A stretch of DNA of 64,000 nt from Epichloe hybrida (taxonomy: Eukaryota; Ascomycota; Sordariomycetes; Hypocreales; Clavicipitaceae): positions 7,254,001-7,318,000 of the forward strand of contig JAFEKR010000001.1 of the NCBI GenBank assembly GCA_019022495.1. Reading direction: 5' to 3'. Shown here piece after piece: positions 54,531-64,000 of this stretch. Position 1 is the stretch's first letter. Each line of letters opens with the position of its first letter. A program made the position numbers and the translations under genes. The notes under the pieces are model-generated. The model was not told the origin of the DNA, ran no database searches, and saw only the letters and a program-made list of their open reading frames with translations.

Positions 54531-57500
54531 AGCTACTAATGAACAAGGTTAGGGACCTCTAGTCCCTGATCTTAGTGCGCAAGAGGTTCTAAATAACTAG
54601 CTAAAAGAGCAGGTTATTAAACAACAAAATGCTATCAATCTAGTAATAGAGAAGCTAGAGTCCTTGACTTTAGCTATTAATAATAGACCTATGGAGGGTG
54701 TGGAAGCTGCTAAGCCCGCTAGTTAGCAGTAAATTTAGCAGCCTATTCAAGATAAGGCACCTGAATCTAGCTCTGTATAAGCTGCCTTTAATAATTTAAT
54801 TATTAAGGAATTTAATAAGAGGGTTTATAGCTTCCCTAAGACTACTAAGCTTAAAGGAGCTGAAAATTTTGATTAATGGAAACAAGCCCTAACTATCCAA
54901 TTTAGAGCTTTAGGCATGCCTAATTTTCTAGATAATCCGGATATTTCTAGGGTGCTAGGGGACGCTAACTAAGCTATTATCCTAATGTTACTAAGGGATA
55001 GTTATATGGAAGGCCCCTAAGCCGCTATAACTTAGCAAAAATCACCTAAAGAAGCCTATAATTTACTTATTAGGCAATATTCACATAGCGTTGAAATCCA
55101 GAGGGGGTCCCTATATTCTGAATTTCATAACCTGAATTTTCATGGATTTAAGAGGACTTTAGAAGCCTTTAATGCGGTCTTTAATAATCTACTAGCTAGA
55201 TTATCAATTTCAGGGGTCCTGATTGATCCTATAGATCAGGTTAATCAATATCTTTAATCCCTAAAATTAACCTTCCCTTAGTGGGCTAAGAGGCAATGAT
55301 TTAGCATGCGTACGAATAGGGCTATAGGGGTCCCCTTAGAAGCCCTAAATCTTGAATTTCTGATGGCAGACCTTCTAGCTAAACAGAGGGATAAGTTATC
55401 TACGGTAGCCAAAGCCCTGAATTATAGGGCTAAAGACCTAGAAAAGGGTGCTAAAGACAAGGAAAAGGCCCCTAAAGGTTAGAAGAAGAAGAAAGAAGGC
55501 TCTGAAGAAAATAAGGGCTTTTCTAATAAGAAGAAAAAGAAGCAAAAGGGTTAAAAATCAGATAAAAAGGATACTAAAGAACTTACAGAGGGTTCTTTTA
55601 TGCTAGGAAATTATAACCTTTCTAACGGAGCACTTGATCCGTACAAGAAACCTAGTAATTACAAGACTAGTTATAAGAGCTCTAGCGATAGTAGCTCTGA
55701 TTCTAGCTCTAGTGATTCGGATGATAATGAAAAACAAGAAATTAATTCCTTAAATGGTTTTAATTATTACAGTAAAGACATGAAAAAGGCCCTATTATAT
55801 GATATAGGTTTGACCGTACATATAGTTAATTCTAGGGAGGTCTTTAGGGATTATACCCCTTTTAAGAAGGGGGAATCCAACCCTATTATAACCGGTGGTG
55901 GCCCTATTTATCCTAAGGGTCACGGTAGTGCTGTTTTTGAGGTCTTATATTAAAAGAAACCTAATAAATATAGGACCTTAGTGCTAAAGGATGCTCTATA
56001 TTTTCCTTAGCTTGATGTTAATATAGTTAGTGGCCTTATTCACTATATATCTGGCGGTTGCTTTATAAAAAACTATCTTTATCTTAAAGATAGGTCTTGT
56101 ATTGCTTACCTAGATGTAGAAAAACATGGTTTTTTCTTTCACGTTAAAAACCAATCTACACTAACGTTACATAAAGGGCCCTGTAAAAAATCTCATTATA
56201 TCTGACCTTTTACCTATGCCAGCTTTAGGGGTCATAGCTATCCGATTAGCTACCCTATAGAGGTTCAAATTCCCTCTAAAAAGCCGGATTGGGCTTCTGA
56301 TTTGGACGAAATCGCTGAAATCGACGAAGATGATGATATTGAAGAAGTCGTACGGGATGATTTAGGGGATTTAGTCCCTTCTCCAACGCCTATAGCCCTA
56401 GGCTGGGTCCCTTATAAATCTAAAGAAATAGATTTAGGGGTGTTAGAGGGCCTTAGTGGAGGAAAAAGGTCCCTAATACCTCCCTAAGAGGCCTGTGGTT
56501 CTTAAGGGGCCTAGCAGGGGACTGACGGAGAGGGCCCTAATCTAGACCCAAATCTAGACCCTAATTCAGGCCCTAAAGACCTTTAATATCAAAAGTTACT
56601 AGAACTAGCTAGCCTATGGCATGTACGATTAGGGCACCTAGGGCTTCCTTTGCTAAAGAAAACAAGCCTTATAACTAAAGGAATCCCTGATTTTTCTAAA
56701 ATTAAGGATAAAGACTTTAAATGTATAGCTTGTGATTAATCTAAGGCAGTTAGAAGACCTAGGAAATTAGCTATCCTTAACCCCCCTAGAGCTCTAGATT
56801 AAATAGAGGGGGATACGCTAAAATTAGCCCTGTACTATACAATAAACAGTTAATTTGCTTATTTCTAGTTAATCGAAAAACTAGATATAAGTGGGTGTTC
56901 TTATTACTAAATAAGGAAGGCCTAACTGTTTATAGGGCTATTAAGGGCTTCTTCAGAGGGCTTAAAAATCAACTAGGTTAATATCCTAGGCACCTTCACT
57001 TTAATGGGGGCTAAGAAATCGATTCTAATTATCAAACCTAGTTAAATTCTAAAGGGATTAAATTTACGACTTCTAGTCCCTATATCCATAAGCAAAATGG
57101 ATTAGCAAAGCGTTCTATTTGTACTATTCTAGATCGATTAAGGGCTACTATCTAGTAGGCAAAATTACCCTTATATCTATGGTGTTTTGTATTACCTGCA
57201 GTTATTAACCTAGTTAATATAACTGCTAATACCACAAAGGATAAAAGCCCTAAACAACTGCTAGCTAGGGAGCTAAATCAGCCCTGTACAACTGATATTA
57301 GCAGTATTAGAGCTATAGGATCTCACTGTGAGATTCTAATCCCCCTGGAAAAACGACCTAAAGCCTAGAAGTTAGTAGCTAGAACTATCCCTAGAAGGTT
57401 ATTAGCTACACTAGGTTCTAACACCTACCTAGTGTACATCCCCTCTAAAAGGCTAGTTACAAAGACTAGCTTTATTAAGATTATAGAGCCTATAGGTCCT

Positions 57501-59507
57501 GTCTCTAAAGGATTACCTAGGCTTTCTATAGGGGATAACCCTTTAGAGGGGGAAAATAATTTAGAAGATCAAGATCTAAATTAAGGTTTAAAGGATTACC
57601 CTATAGACAACATAGGAAATCAAAATCCCCCTATAGGTTAAGAAAAACACCCTATAGGGCCTATACAACCCCCTAAGGAACCGATTCTAGAGGCCTTAGA
57701 GGAGGCCACGCCTGTAACTTCACTAGGAAATCAGATTTTGACTCCGGACCTTGATTTTGACAAAATTACCGACTTCGACCCTAATATTAACCCTATGGAT
57801 GTTGATATTAGTTCCCCTTCTTCTCTAGATTTTATAAAAGAAATCTGCTTTAAGGTACAGGAGAAGCTAAAGGAAAACAACCCTAATAGCCCCGAACCTA
57901 AGACCTAGAAGCAAGCTATATCTAGCCCTAAAAGGGATAAATAGATAGAAGCTACGTACAAGGAATACAAACAGCTTTTAAAGGCTAGTACTTTTAAATT
58001 TATAGGGAAAGACTAAGTACCTAAGGGCCGAAAAGTACTAAAGAATAGGCTTGTTTATAAGCTTAAAAAGGATAAAGAAAATAATCCTTTAAAATACAAG
58101 GCCTGACTTATTGCTAAGGGATTTATGCAAATCAAAGGTCTAGATTATCTAGAGACCTTTGCAGCCACAAGCATTCCCCCTAGCTAGAGGATTTTACTAG
58201 CCTTAGCGGCTTAGAATAACTAGGAAATCGAATAGGTTGATTTTATAGGAGCTTTTCTTAATAGTAAGCTATAATAACAGATTTATATGGTTATTCCAGA
58301 CGGATTTATTGAATTCCTTAAAGCAAATCCTAAATTAGCTAAATTAGCTAAAAGTTTTAGCTATAAACCTTCTAAAGATTAAGTAATTTTATTACAGAAA
58401 TCTTTATATAGCCTAAAACAGAGCTTAAGGGAGTGGTAATAAGCACTAATTACAGTGCTAAAGTCCCTAGGATTTAGCCCTCTAATTTCTGACCTAGCTA
58501 TATTCTATAATTCCTCCACTAAAACCTTTATTATCACATATGTGGATGATTGTCTTCTAATTAGACTGGATTTACGTTATATCTAAAGACTTAAAAAGGA
58601 ACTTCATAAAGTCTATCTAATAGAAGATAGGGGGCTAGCTAAATTCTTCTTAGGGGTTTAAATCTTATGAGATAGACCTAATAGGGTCCTGAAAATTCAT
58701 TAATCTTAGTATATCTTAGAGGCTTTAAATCGATTTAATATGCTAGATAGTAAGCCTATTAGTATACCTCTTTAGCTAGGCGTTTTAGCTACGCAGACTA
58801 CTAAGCTTTTAATAGCTAGCGAAATTAAGCTCTATTAGTGTATTATAGGGACTATAATGTACCTAATGTTACTTACAAGGCCGGATGTGGCCTTTACACT
58901 TCAGTGGCTATCTACAGCACTAGCAAGGCCCTATATAGAGCACCTAAAAGCAGCTAAAAACCTGCTTAGGTACCTATTAGGGACTAAATTCCTTGCTATA
59001 ATTTATAGAGGAGACCCTAAAGGTATAGCTAGCAAAAGCCTAATAGGTTATTATAATAGTGATTTTGCAGGGGATAAAAAGACCTCTAAATTAACCTACG
59101 CTTATCTATTTAAGCTAGCTAGCGGACCTATTAGCTAGAAATCAAAGAAAGCTAGTATAATAGCTCTATTAACATTAGAAGCTAAAGCTAACGCTATCTG
59201 CGAGACCTTCCGGGAGCTACAGTGGCTTTAGGGCTTATTTAAGGAGCTAAAAACCCCTATTTCTCCCCCTATCTAGATATATTGCGATAATTAAGGCGCT
59301 ATAACCACTGCCTATAACCCTGCCTTACATAGCCATACAAAGCATACCTTGCTAAAGTTTAACTATATTAGGTAATAGGTTTTAGAGAGTTTAGCTAAGA
59401 TCGAATATCTAGATACGAAGTTAATGCCTGCAGACAGTCTAACAAAGCCTCTATCTAGACCTCTTTATCAGGCCTTTATTAAGCTCTTAGGGCTTGATAA
59501 TCACTAA
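54529..59507 (+). pseudogene. Copia gag-pol polyprotein, RIP-inactivated
   Basis: The frame probably began at 54529, where ATA stands in the place of ATG before GCTACTAATGAA. Gag covers 54.5-55.6 kb with 'EAYNLLIRQYSHSVE' and 'GSLYSEFHNLNF'. It ends in a Lys-rich tail and shows no CCHC zinc knuckle. The protease-like site 'DIGLTVHIVNS' lies at 55800-55833. The pre-integrase finger 'WHVRLGHLG'...'CIAC' lies at 56617-56735. Integrase with 'YIHKQNG' lies at about 57.1 kb, after a one-base shift near 56820. Reverse transcriptase spans 57.95-58.7 kb with the intact YVDD box at 58539-58550, and RNase H spans 58.86-59.5 kb. It ends at TAA 59505-59507. Two stretches remain open by chance (55600-55953 and 58857-59138). 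Not functional. Confidence 0.9.
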
Positions 59508-59714
59508 AAACCAATAACTAAATCCCTTTAATAGGGAACCAAAAACAACGCTAAAAAGGGAGCTACATTTAATAATAGCTAGGAATTCAAAAAGGGGGTC
59601 TTTTATCTTTTCCTGTTTTTCCCTTTTATCTGTTTTTATCTAAAAGTTCTTGTTTACCCTATATCACTTTATACGCTTTTAATTAGCTTATATGTAATTC
59701 TTTTGTAGAGGGGG

Positions 59715-60531
59715 TGTTAAAAATAAGACCTATTTTTAGCCCTTTCTAGTTAAAGGACCTTTCTATTACTAGCTTGCATTGCAAGCCTAACAGCTGCACT
59801 GCAGCTGTTAACGGTCATGAAGGTAGCTGTTAATAGCTACGTCGCAGCTGTTAACAGCTACGACTGACTGTGTGGATAACTAATCTAAATCAATTATTAA
59901 TTGTGGATTATTTAATTGCGTTATGGCTACAAGCGCAGCCACAACCGTAGCGCCACTAGTAATTAGGTAAGCTAGGGTGACGTAAGCAGGTTACCCTATA
60001 GCTATCTTTAATAGCGATTTTCTCTTTAACTAGAGGTTATATAAAAGTCTTGCATATAGCAAATTAAAGCTAGAAGATAAGGCTTTTATTTTATGTAGGA
60101 ATATTTTTTAGACAAAAATTTAGTGCATATAGGTTACTAGTTTGTATAGTGGTGAGTTGATTTTTTGGATTTTACATACAAATAAATTTTACAGAAAATA
60201 AAAAGTGGCCTATAAGACCTCTTTAGCGGTCTGGATCCACTAATACAGTTAGTAGGTATATGAGAGGAAGAAGATCTTTTTAATCTAGCTAGATAGCTAG
60301 GCCTCTTAATCTAACAGCCGCATTGCCCGTATAACGTCACTAAAATCAATTCTATTAGTATATAAGATATCGTAAAAGTCATCTAGATTGAATTCAATTA
60401 GTTAATAACTGCCAAAACCTTCTATTGCGTTGCGTTAAATAAATATTCAACGTGGTGGTTTTACTGGTCCCCGACCGTAGAGCTACACCTGTACAGCTGT
60501 TGCCAGCTGGCAACTAGCTCCCTACATTTCA
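59715..60531 (+). repeat. 3' LTR of the copia element
   Basis: 817 bp, starts TGTTAAAAATAAGACC directly after the polypurine tract and ends CCCTACATTTCA. Confidence 0.9.
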
Positions 60532-60554
60532 ATATTTATATATAAAAAAATATA

Positions 60555-62431
60555 CGGATGTCTAAGTCAAAAGTCATGTCCCCTGCACGCTGCTGCCTAG
60601 AGTGGCCTGAGGCATTAATGTAGTAGCCTAAGGCATATAAATAGTCTAGAATAATATAAGGAAAATTAAATAAGGTATCTCTGCTATATAAATAATATAT
60701 AAAAGTAACTTATCCTAGTTATTATTAGATTTTTCCTTTATATTACTAGAATCTAAGGCATTAAGGTTATTAGGACTATTAGGACTATTAAGCTTATAAG
60801 GGTTAAAAACCTACTTTCTTTTATTATTATTAATAGTAGTAGTATCTTTATCTTTAAACTCTAATTATAAAATAACTCTTTAAACTCTCTAACTATTAGC
60901 TTAACCTTTATAACCTTTATAATAGTTATTATCCCCTTCTAAGTAAATTATTTCCTTAATATAATAAGGAATTCTTTTAATCTAAGCCTATACCTATTTT
61001 TAAGGCATTTTTTCCTATACTTTCTCCTAAGCTACTATAGCTTCTTTTTAATTCTTTAGGGTACCTTTATAGGTTATCTTAACCTTTAAATATTACTAAG
61101 TAAGCTCTATTATATTTAAATTAAGGGAATTCCCTAGCTATAGTAGCTTCTTAACCCCTTAAGTATTATAGACTAACTATTAATAGCTATAAGTATATAG
61201 GGGGGCCTTATTTTCTTACACTACTATATTTAGCCTTTTCTTCTAATAATCCTTTATAAAGGGAAGTAGCTTTTTATTTAGAATTTCCTTTTAATATTAG
61301 TACTAGTTAATTCCCTTATCCCTTTTCTTCCCTTTTATCTTTTACTTAAGCTTCCTATTTTTCTTATTTTACTTTTACTATAGCTTTTAACTAGGCTTAT
61401 TATAAAGCCCTAGCTAGTTAATTCCTAATATTAAAAGCTACTATTTATAATAAGTAGCTTCTAGCTTCTTATTTAATTCTTTAATAACCTAATTAGCTTC
61501 CTTTTTCTCTATAAGGGTCTCTAGCTTTTAATAGTAGTAAGGACCTTTCTAATCCTAGCTAAATATACCCTAGAATATAAATTTTATTAATCCTTTCTAT
61601 TACTTATAAATATAGGTTTTTACTAAGTTCTCTATAAGTTATTACTATATATAATACCCTTCCTATTAATATAATAAGATAATTACTATTTTATTAGTCT
61701 AAATAATATTCTTCTAGTCCTTAAGGGTCTAGTACTAATAAGTTAGGTAAAATTCTAGCCTAGCTTTCTTTATTTAAGCTATTAGACTTACTTTTCTTAT
61801 TAGCTTAGTCTTTAAAAACCCTAAATATTTTAAAGTCTATAAGATAGTTAATATTAAAGTATAAGTTCCTTCTTAACTAAGCTTAGTAGCTAAATTAGTA
61901 CTTATTCTTTCCCTTTTATAATAGTCTTTAGTAATCTTTTTAATAAGCCTAGATTATAGCTTAGGATTATTTATATAAGAAAGTCTTTTAAACTATTTAG
62001 TATTAACTATATACTTTATATTAATATAAAAGGGTTAAATTATATAATTAAACCCTTATTTATAAGCTTAACTAAAGATTTAACCTATAGCCTTTAGACT
62101 AATCCTTAGATTATAAGTAATCTTATAGTTTAGTAGCCCCTATACTTTTATAAGTAATATATAGGCCTTATTAGCTATAGTTAAGGTTTAAGCTATTATA
62201 TAATAAGTAAAGATAAAAGTAACTAGGTAAGGGAAGTAGCTAGATAAAGCAAAAGCTAGCTAACTTTAGTAATAGTTATAGTATTAGTAGTAAAAGTAAG
62301 TAAAGAGAGGGGAACTAGAGAAAAGGTAAGCCTCTTATTTAATTTACTTAGTAAGACTATAACCCCGCTAGCTAATTATATCCTTAACTAGGGTCGCGTG
62401 CAGGGGACACGACTTTTGACTTGGACATCCG
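60555..62431 (-). mobile_element. Tc1/mariner-like DNA transposon, RIP-inactivated
   Basis: A 1,877-bp element with 36-bp terminal inverted repeats starting CGGATGTC; the arms differ at two positions, both transitions. It is flanked by TA on each side (60553-60554, 62432-62433), the family's target duplication. On the minus strand (about 62.1-60.9 kb) a transposase remnant is legible if TAG is read as former CAG. It includes 'KKARLEFYL' followed by a 'WKN.I'-like block, 'ENKAPLYT' near 61200-61222 in the place of the QDNAPxH motif, and a 'LNLNIIE' block near 61110-61125 that holds the last catalytic acid. It has many stops, with no intact frame. Confidence 0.75.
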
Positions 62432-62513
62432 TACCTTCCATCCACTTCTATCTAATTGGTTACAGACCCTAGCTAAGGTGACTCCACAAGCTATAGCACG
62501 CTTAAGGAGATAA

Positions 62514-63241
62514 TAGCACGCCTGCTGGCGCAGCTTGCAGCTTCAATGTTTAGTGATGGACGTCGGAGGCCCTTTGCTAGGCCCTACCGTACAGTGACCC
62601 ACCCCCAGCTGCCCCCAGCTGCGAACCACTTTAATATTAAGGTGCTTTGGTGGGTTCCACATCTGCCCCCCAAATTCGTCCATATCTTTAACTTCTCGCT
62701 TTCCGGTCACCTCCACTTTCCTTCCTCTAGTTCTCGTTCATCACCAGCTCCCCCAAGTTTCTTTCTACCTGCTGGACTTGGGAATCCATTTCTGCCCTCT
62801 GCACTTAACAGGCGAAGATCTGCTGAGCATTTTAATCGAACCCGCCACCGGGTCAGCTTCGACGACAGTATCCGTCTTTCGTCGCCCGTGAGATAAGGAC
62901 GAGACACTGAGGAGGTACCGCCGCGTAATTGCCCAGCTGCCTCTGTTGCATCCCCCCCGCCTCTCTGGCCTGCTGAACTCCACTGGCCGCCACTCACCAT
63001 CGCTCAACTCACAAAGCACAGACAGCAAGGGCGGCTCCCCGTTATTAATACAACCACTGCCACTGACAGACAACAGCTGCGATTTGTCACCGCTCTGTGG
63101 AAGTGCACGTATCGCCTGACCACCCGGATCCCTCGACTCAGCTTCACTTTCAACCATTTCCATCAAAGTCTACATCAACATTTTGACCTTGGGGCGTCGT
63201 TTCTTCACATTCTTGTACAGGCACGTCGTTGTTTTGCAAAA
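62514..63241. other. Leader and promoter of the NBR1-like gene
   Basis: Gene-like composition returns at about 62430. The 730 bp before the start codon hold no supported gene; a 116-codon frame at 62546-62896 is basic, Pro/Ser-rich and featureless. All promoter elements of the next gene within this window must fit between the transposon nest and 63242. Confidence 0.45.
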
Positions 63242-64000
63242 ATGTCTTCGATTTCTCACTCTGGGCCCGATGCCATCGTCACCGTCAAGGTGACATACGA
63301 AGGTGTCACTCGCAGGGCTAAGATGCCCCTTCGTGAAATGGTGCCTCGGGTCCTCGAGGAACACGTAAGTCTTTCATCAATCAATCAATCAACAAGCCAT
63401 CACTCAGACCATGGCATATCTCTGTTGATGGTTACTGACAGATGTAATCCCAGATCCGATCTTTTTTGCAGATCGCTGCGGACACAAAAATCATGATCGA
63501 GCGCTATTCCGACTCCGCCGCTGCCTTTGTCATGCTTGATCCCTCCAACATGGCTGTCTATAAACAGCTATACAGAGCTGCCAAGGCCAAGTCAAAGCTA
63601 AAACTTCGCGTATCTGTCTTGCCCAACAACAATAAGGCTGTCCCTAGACCAGTCACCGTCGAAGATGCTCCCGAGAACTCCGAGACCGCCGCTGCTGACA
63701 AAATTGAGCCCATTAACGCCGACTCATCACCACCACTGAATACTGCTAGCGCTGGTTCGTCTCGAACCACCGTGTCAAGGGAATATGATGCGACCTTGCT
63801 GCAGGAAGCCGCCAAGCTCATCCAGGATCATCAGGCAGACTTTGATAACCGCATCAGATATATCATGAAGTCCAACGACGAACTCTCCAACCTAACTTCC
63901 CAGCTGGCTAGCTGCAAGCCATTCAAGACGACTCCTGCAGCGCCAAAGCTTTCCGGCCCGCTCTCGCCCGTTAGCCCGGCCGCCAGTGCCATTTTTGCCG
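63242..64000 (+). CDS. nbr1: NBR1-like PB1-domain protein (5' part)
   Basis: Start of a gene running off the window. Exon 1 is 63242-63364; exon 2 starts at 63454. The product opens with a PB1-type domain: 'AIVTVKVTYEGVTRRAKMPLREMVPRVLEEH', then 'IERYSDSAAAFVMLD' and 'YKQLYRAAKAKSKLKLRV'. This matches the N-terminus of fungal NBR1 homologues (ZZ-finger selective-autophagy receptors); the ZZ, FW and LIR parts would lie downstream, outside the window. The acceptor at 63453 was preferred because it adds 'IRSFLQ' and completes the PB1 helix before 'IAADTK'. A second acceptor 18 nt later (63471) would delete those six residues in frame. A coiled-coil-like segment ('LLQEAAKLIQDHQADFDNRI') follows a disordered linker. 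Confidence 0.75.

Larger units (their letters stand above)
53374..60531 (+). mobile_element. Complete Ty1/copia LTR retrotransposon, RIP-inactivated
   Basis: A 7,158-bp element. Two 817-bp LTRs (TGTTAAAA...TTTCA) flank a primer-binding site, a repeat-rich leader, a gag-pol frame and a polypurine tract (TAGAGGGGG, 59706-59714). Domain order is Gag, protease, GAG-pre-integrase finger, integrase, reverse transcriptase, RNase H, the copia order. The single frame is broken by dozens of TAG/TAA (and a few TGA) at former Gln/Arg codons and by one base shift near 56820. The LTRs appear to have the same length and differ by C/T and G/A transitions in the parts compared, the mark of RIP after insertion. 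No clean 5-bp target duplication is seen. Confidence 0.92.
53226..62513. mobile_element. B-family inverted-repeat element split by two later insertions
   Basis: The left end (ATCTCCTTGAGCGTGCTACA, 53226) and right end (reverse complement ATCTCCTTAAGCGTGCTATA, ending about 62513) form terminal inverted repeats of about 27 bp; the mismatches are transitions. Only 53226-53373, about 22 bp at 60532-60554 and 62432-62513 belong to this element, about 250 bp in all. Its internal blocks recur at 33832-34151 and 35290-35375. The rest of the span is a copia retrotransposon and a Tc1-like transposon. Confidence 0.65.

Noticed and set aside
54529..59507. TAG/TAA-rich but otherwise conserved reading frame as stop-codon reassignment or read-through
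   Set aside because: The neighbouring cellular genes use TAG/TAA/TGA as normal stops, and the LTRs show the same one-way transitions outside coding DNA. RIP explains both.
53369..60540. TTTAT as a 5-bp target duplication of the copia element
   Set aside because: TTTAT directly precedes the 5' LTR, but after the 3' LTR it occurs only three bases further on, in AT-rich DNA; this can be chance.

Overview
The window is nuclear DNA of a filamentous ascomycete (Pezizomycotina; the genes look most like Sordariomycetes/Hypocreales, which is inference from gene repertoire and intron style). The genes carry short GT-AG introns of about 54-163 nt, often with CTAAC-type branch points. GC-rich gene blocks alternate abruptly with AT-rich, TAG/TAA-littered transposon islands typical of repeat-induced point mutation (RIP).

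Layout. 1-2.5 kb is a RIP-degraded island with a Ty1/copia pol remnant. 2.8-5.4 kb (-) is a SulP/STAS anion transporter. About 6.5-7.9 kb (-) is a decayed fungal-specific transcription factor. 8.0-9.9 kb (-) is a SET-domain lysine methyltransferase. 10.1-10.5 kb holds two nested inverted-repeat elements. 12.3-13.2 kb (+) is a secreted NucA/NucB-type nuclease with acidic C-terminal repeats. 14.1-15.5 kb (+) is an unrecognised 371-aa protein. 16.0-17.3 kb (+) is a glycerophosphodiester phosphodiesterase, convergent with RTF1 (17.5-19.6 kb, -), which is divergent from COQ7 (20.1-21.0 kb, +). 21.4-26.9 kb (-) is a phospholipase D of 1,821 residues. 27.8-28.1 kb is a MITE-like element. 29.0-29.9 kb (+) is V-ATPase subunit c with a 13-nt exon. 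30.8-32.8 kb (-) is ERG4 sterol reductase with a 12-nt last exon.

33.8-35.4 kb is a mosaic of transposon pieces, including a gypsy-type gag fragment. 35.6-38.6 kb (+) is a SAC/hSac2 phosphoinositide phosphatase. 38.8-39.9 kb (-) is a BMT6-like rRNA methyltransferase split by a frameshift. 40.9-43.4 kb (+) is transketolase. 44.1-44.6 kb (-) is a small unrecognised gene. 47.9-50.2 kb (+) is a Btz-domain (CASC3-like) RNA-binding protein. 51.2-62.5 kb is a nested transposon island. In it a short inverted-repeat element is split by a complete RIP-mutated copia retrotransposon (53374-60531, two 817-bp LTRs) and a Tc1/mariner-like transposon (60555-62431). 63.2 kb to the end (+) is the start of an NBR1-like PB1-domain gene.

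Most genes are single-copy housekeeping functions (lipid and phosphoinositide metabolism, transcription elongation, ubiquinone synthesis, pentose phosphate pathway, proton pumping, RNA metabolism) with no sign of a co-regulated cluster. I see no secondary-metabolite cluster, CRISPR array or convincing tRNA/rRNA gene. The most unusual material is in the transposon islands: a half-tRNA-type primer site, a hairpin-forming leader minisatellite, a three-layer nest and several short inverted-repeat families. Two genes with very small exons and a palindrome-like 9-mer recurring between genes also stand out.
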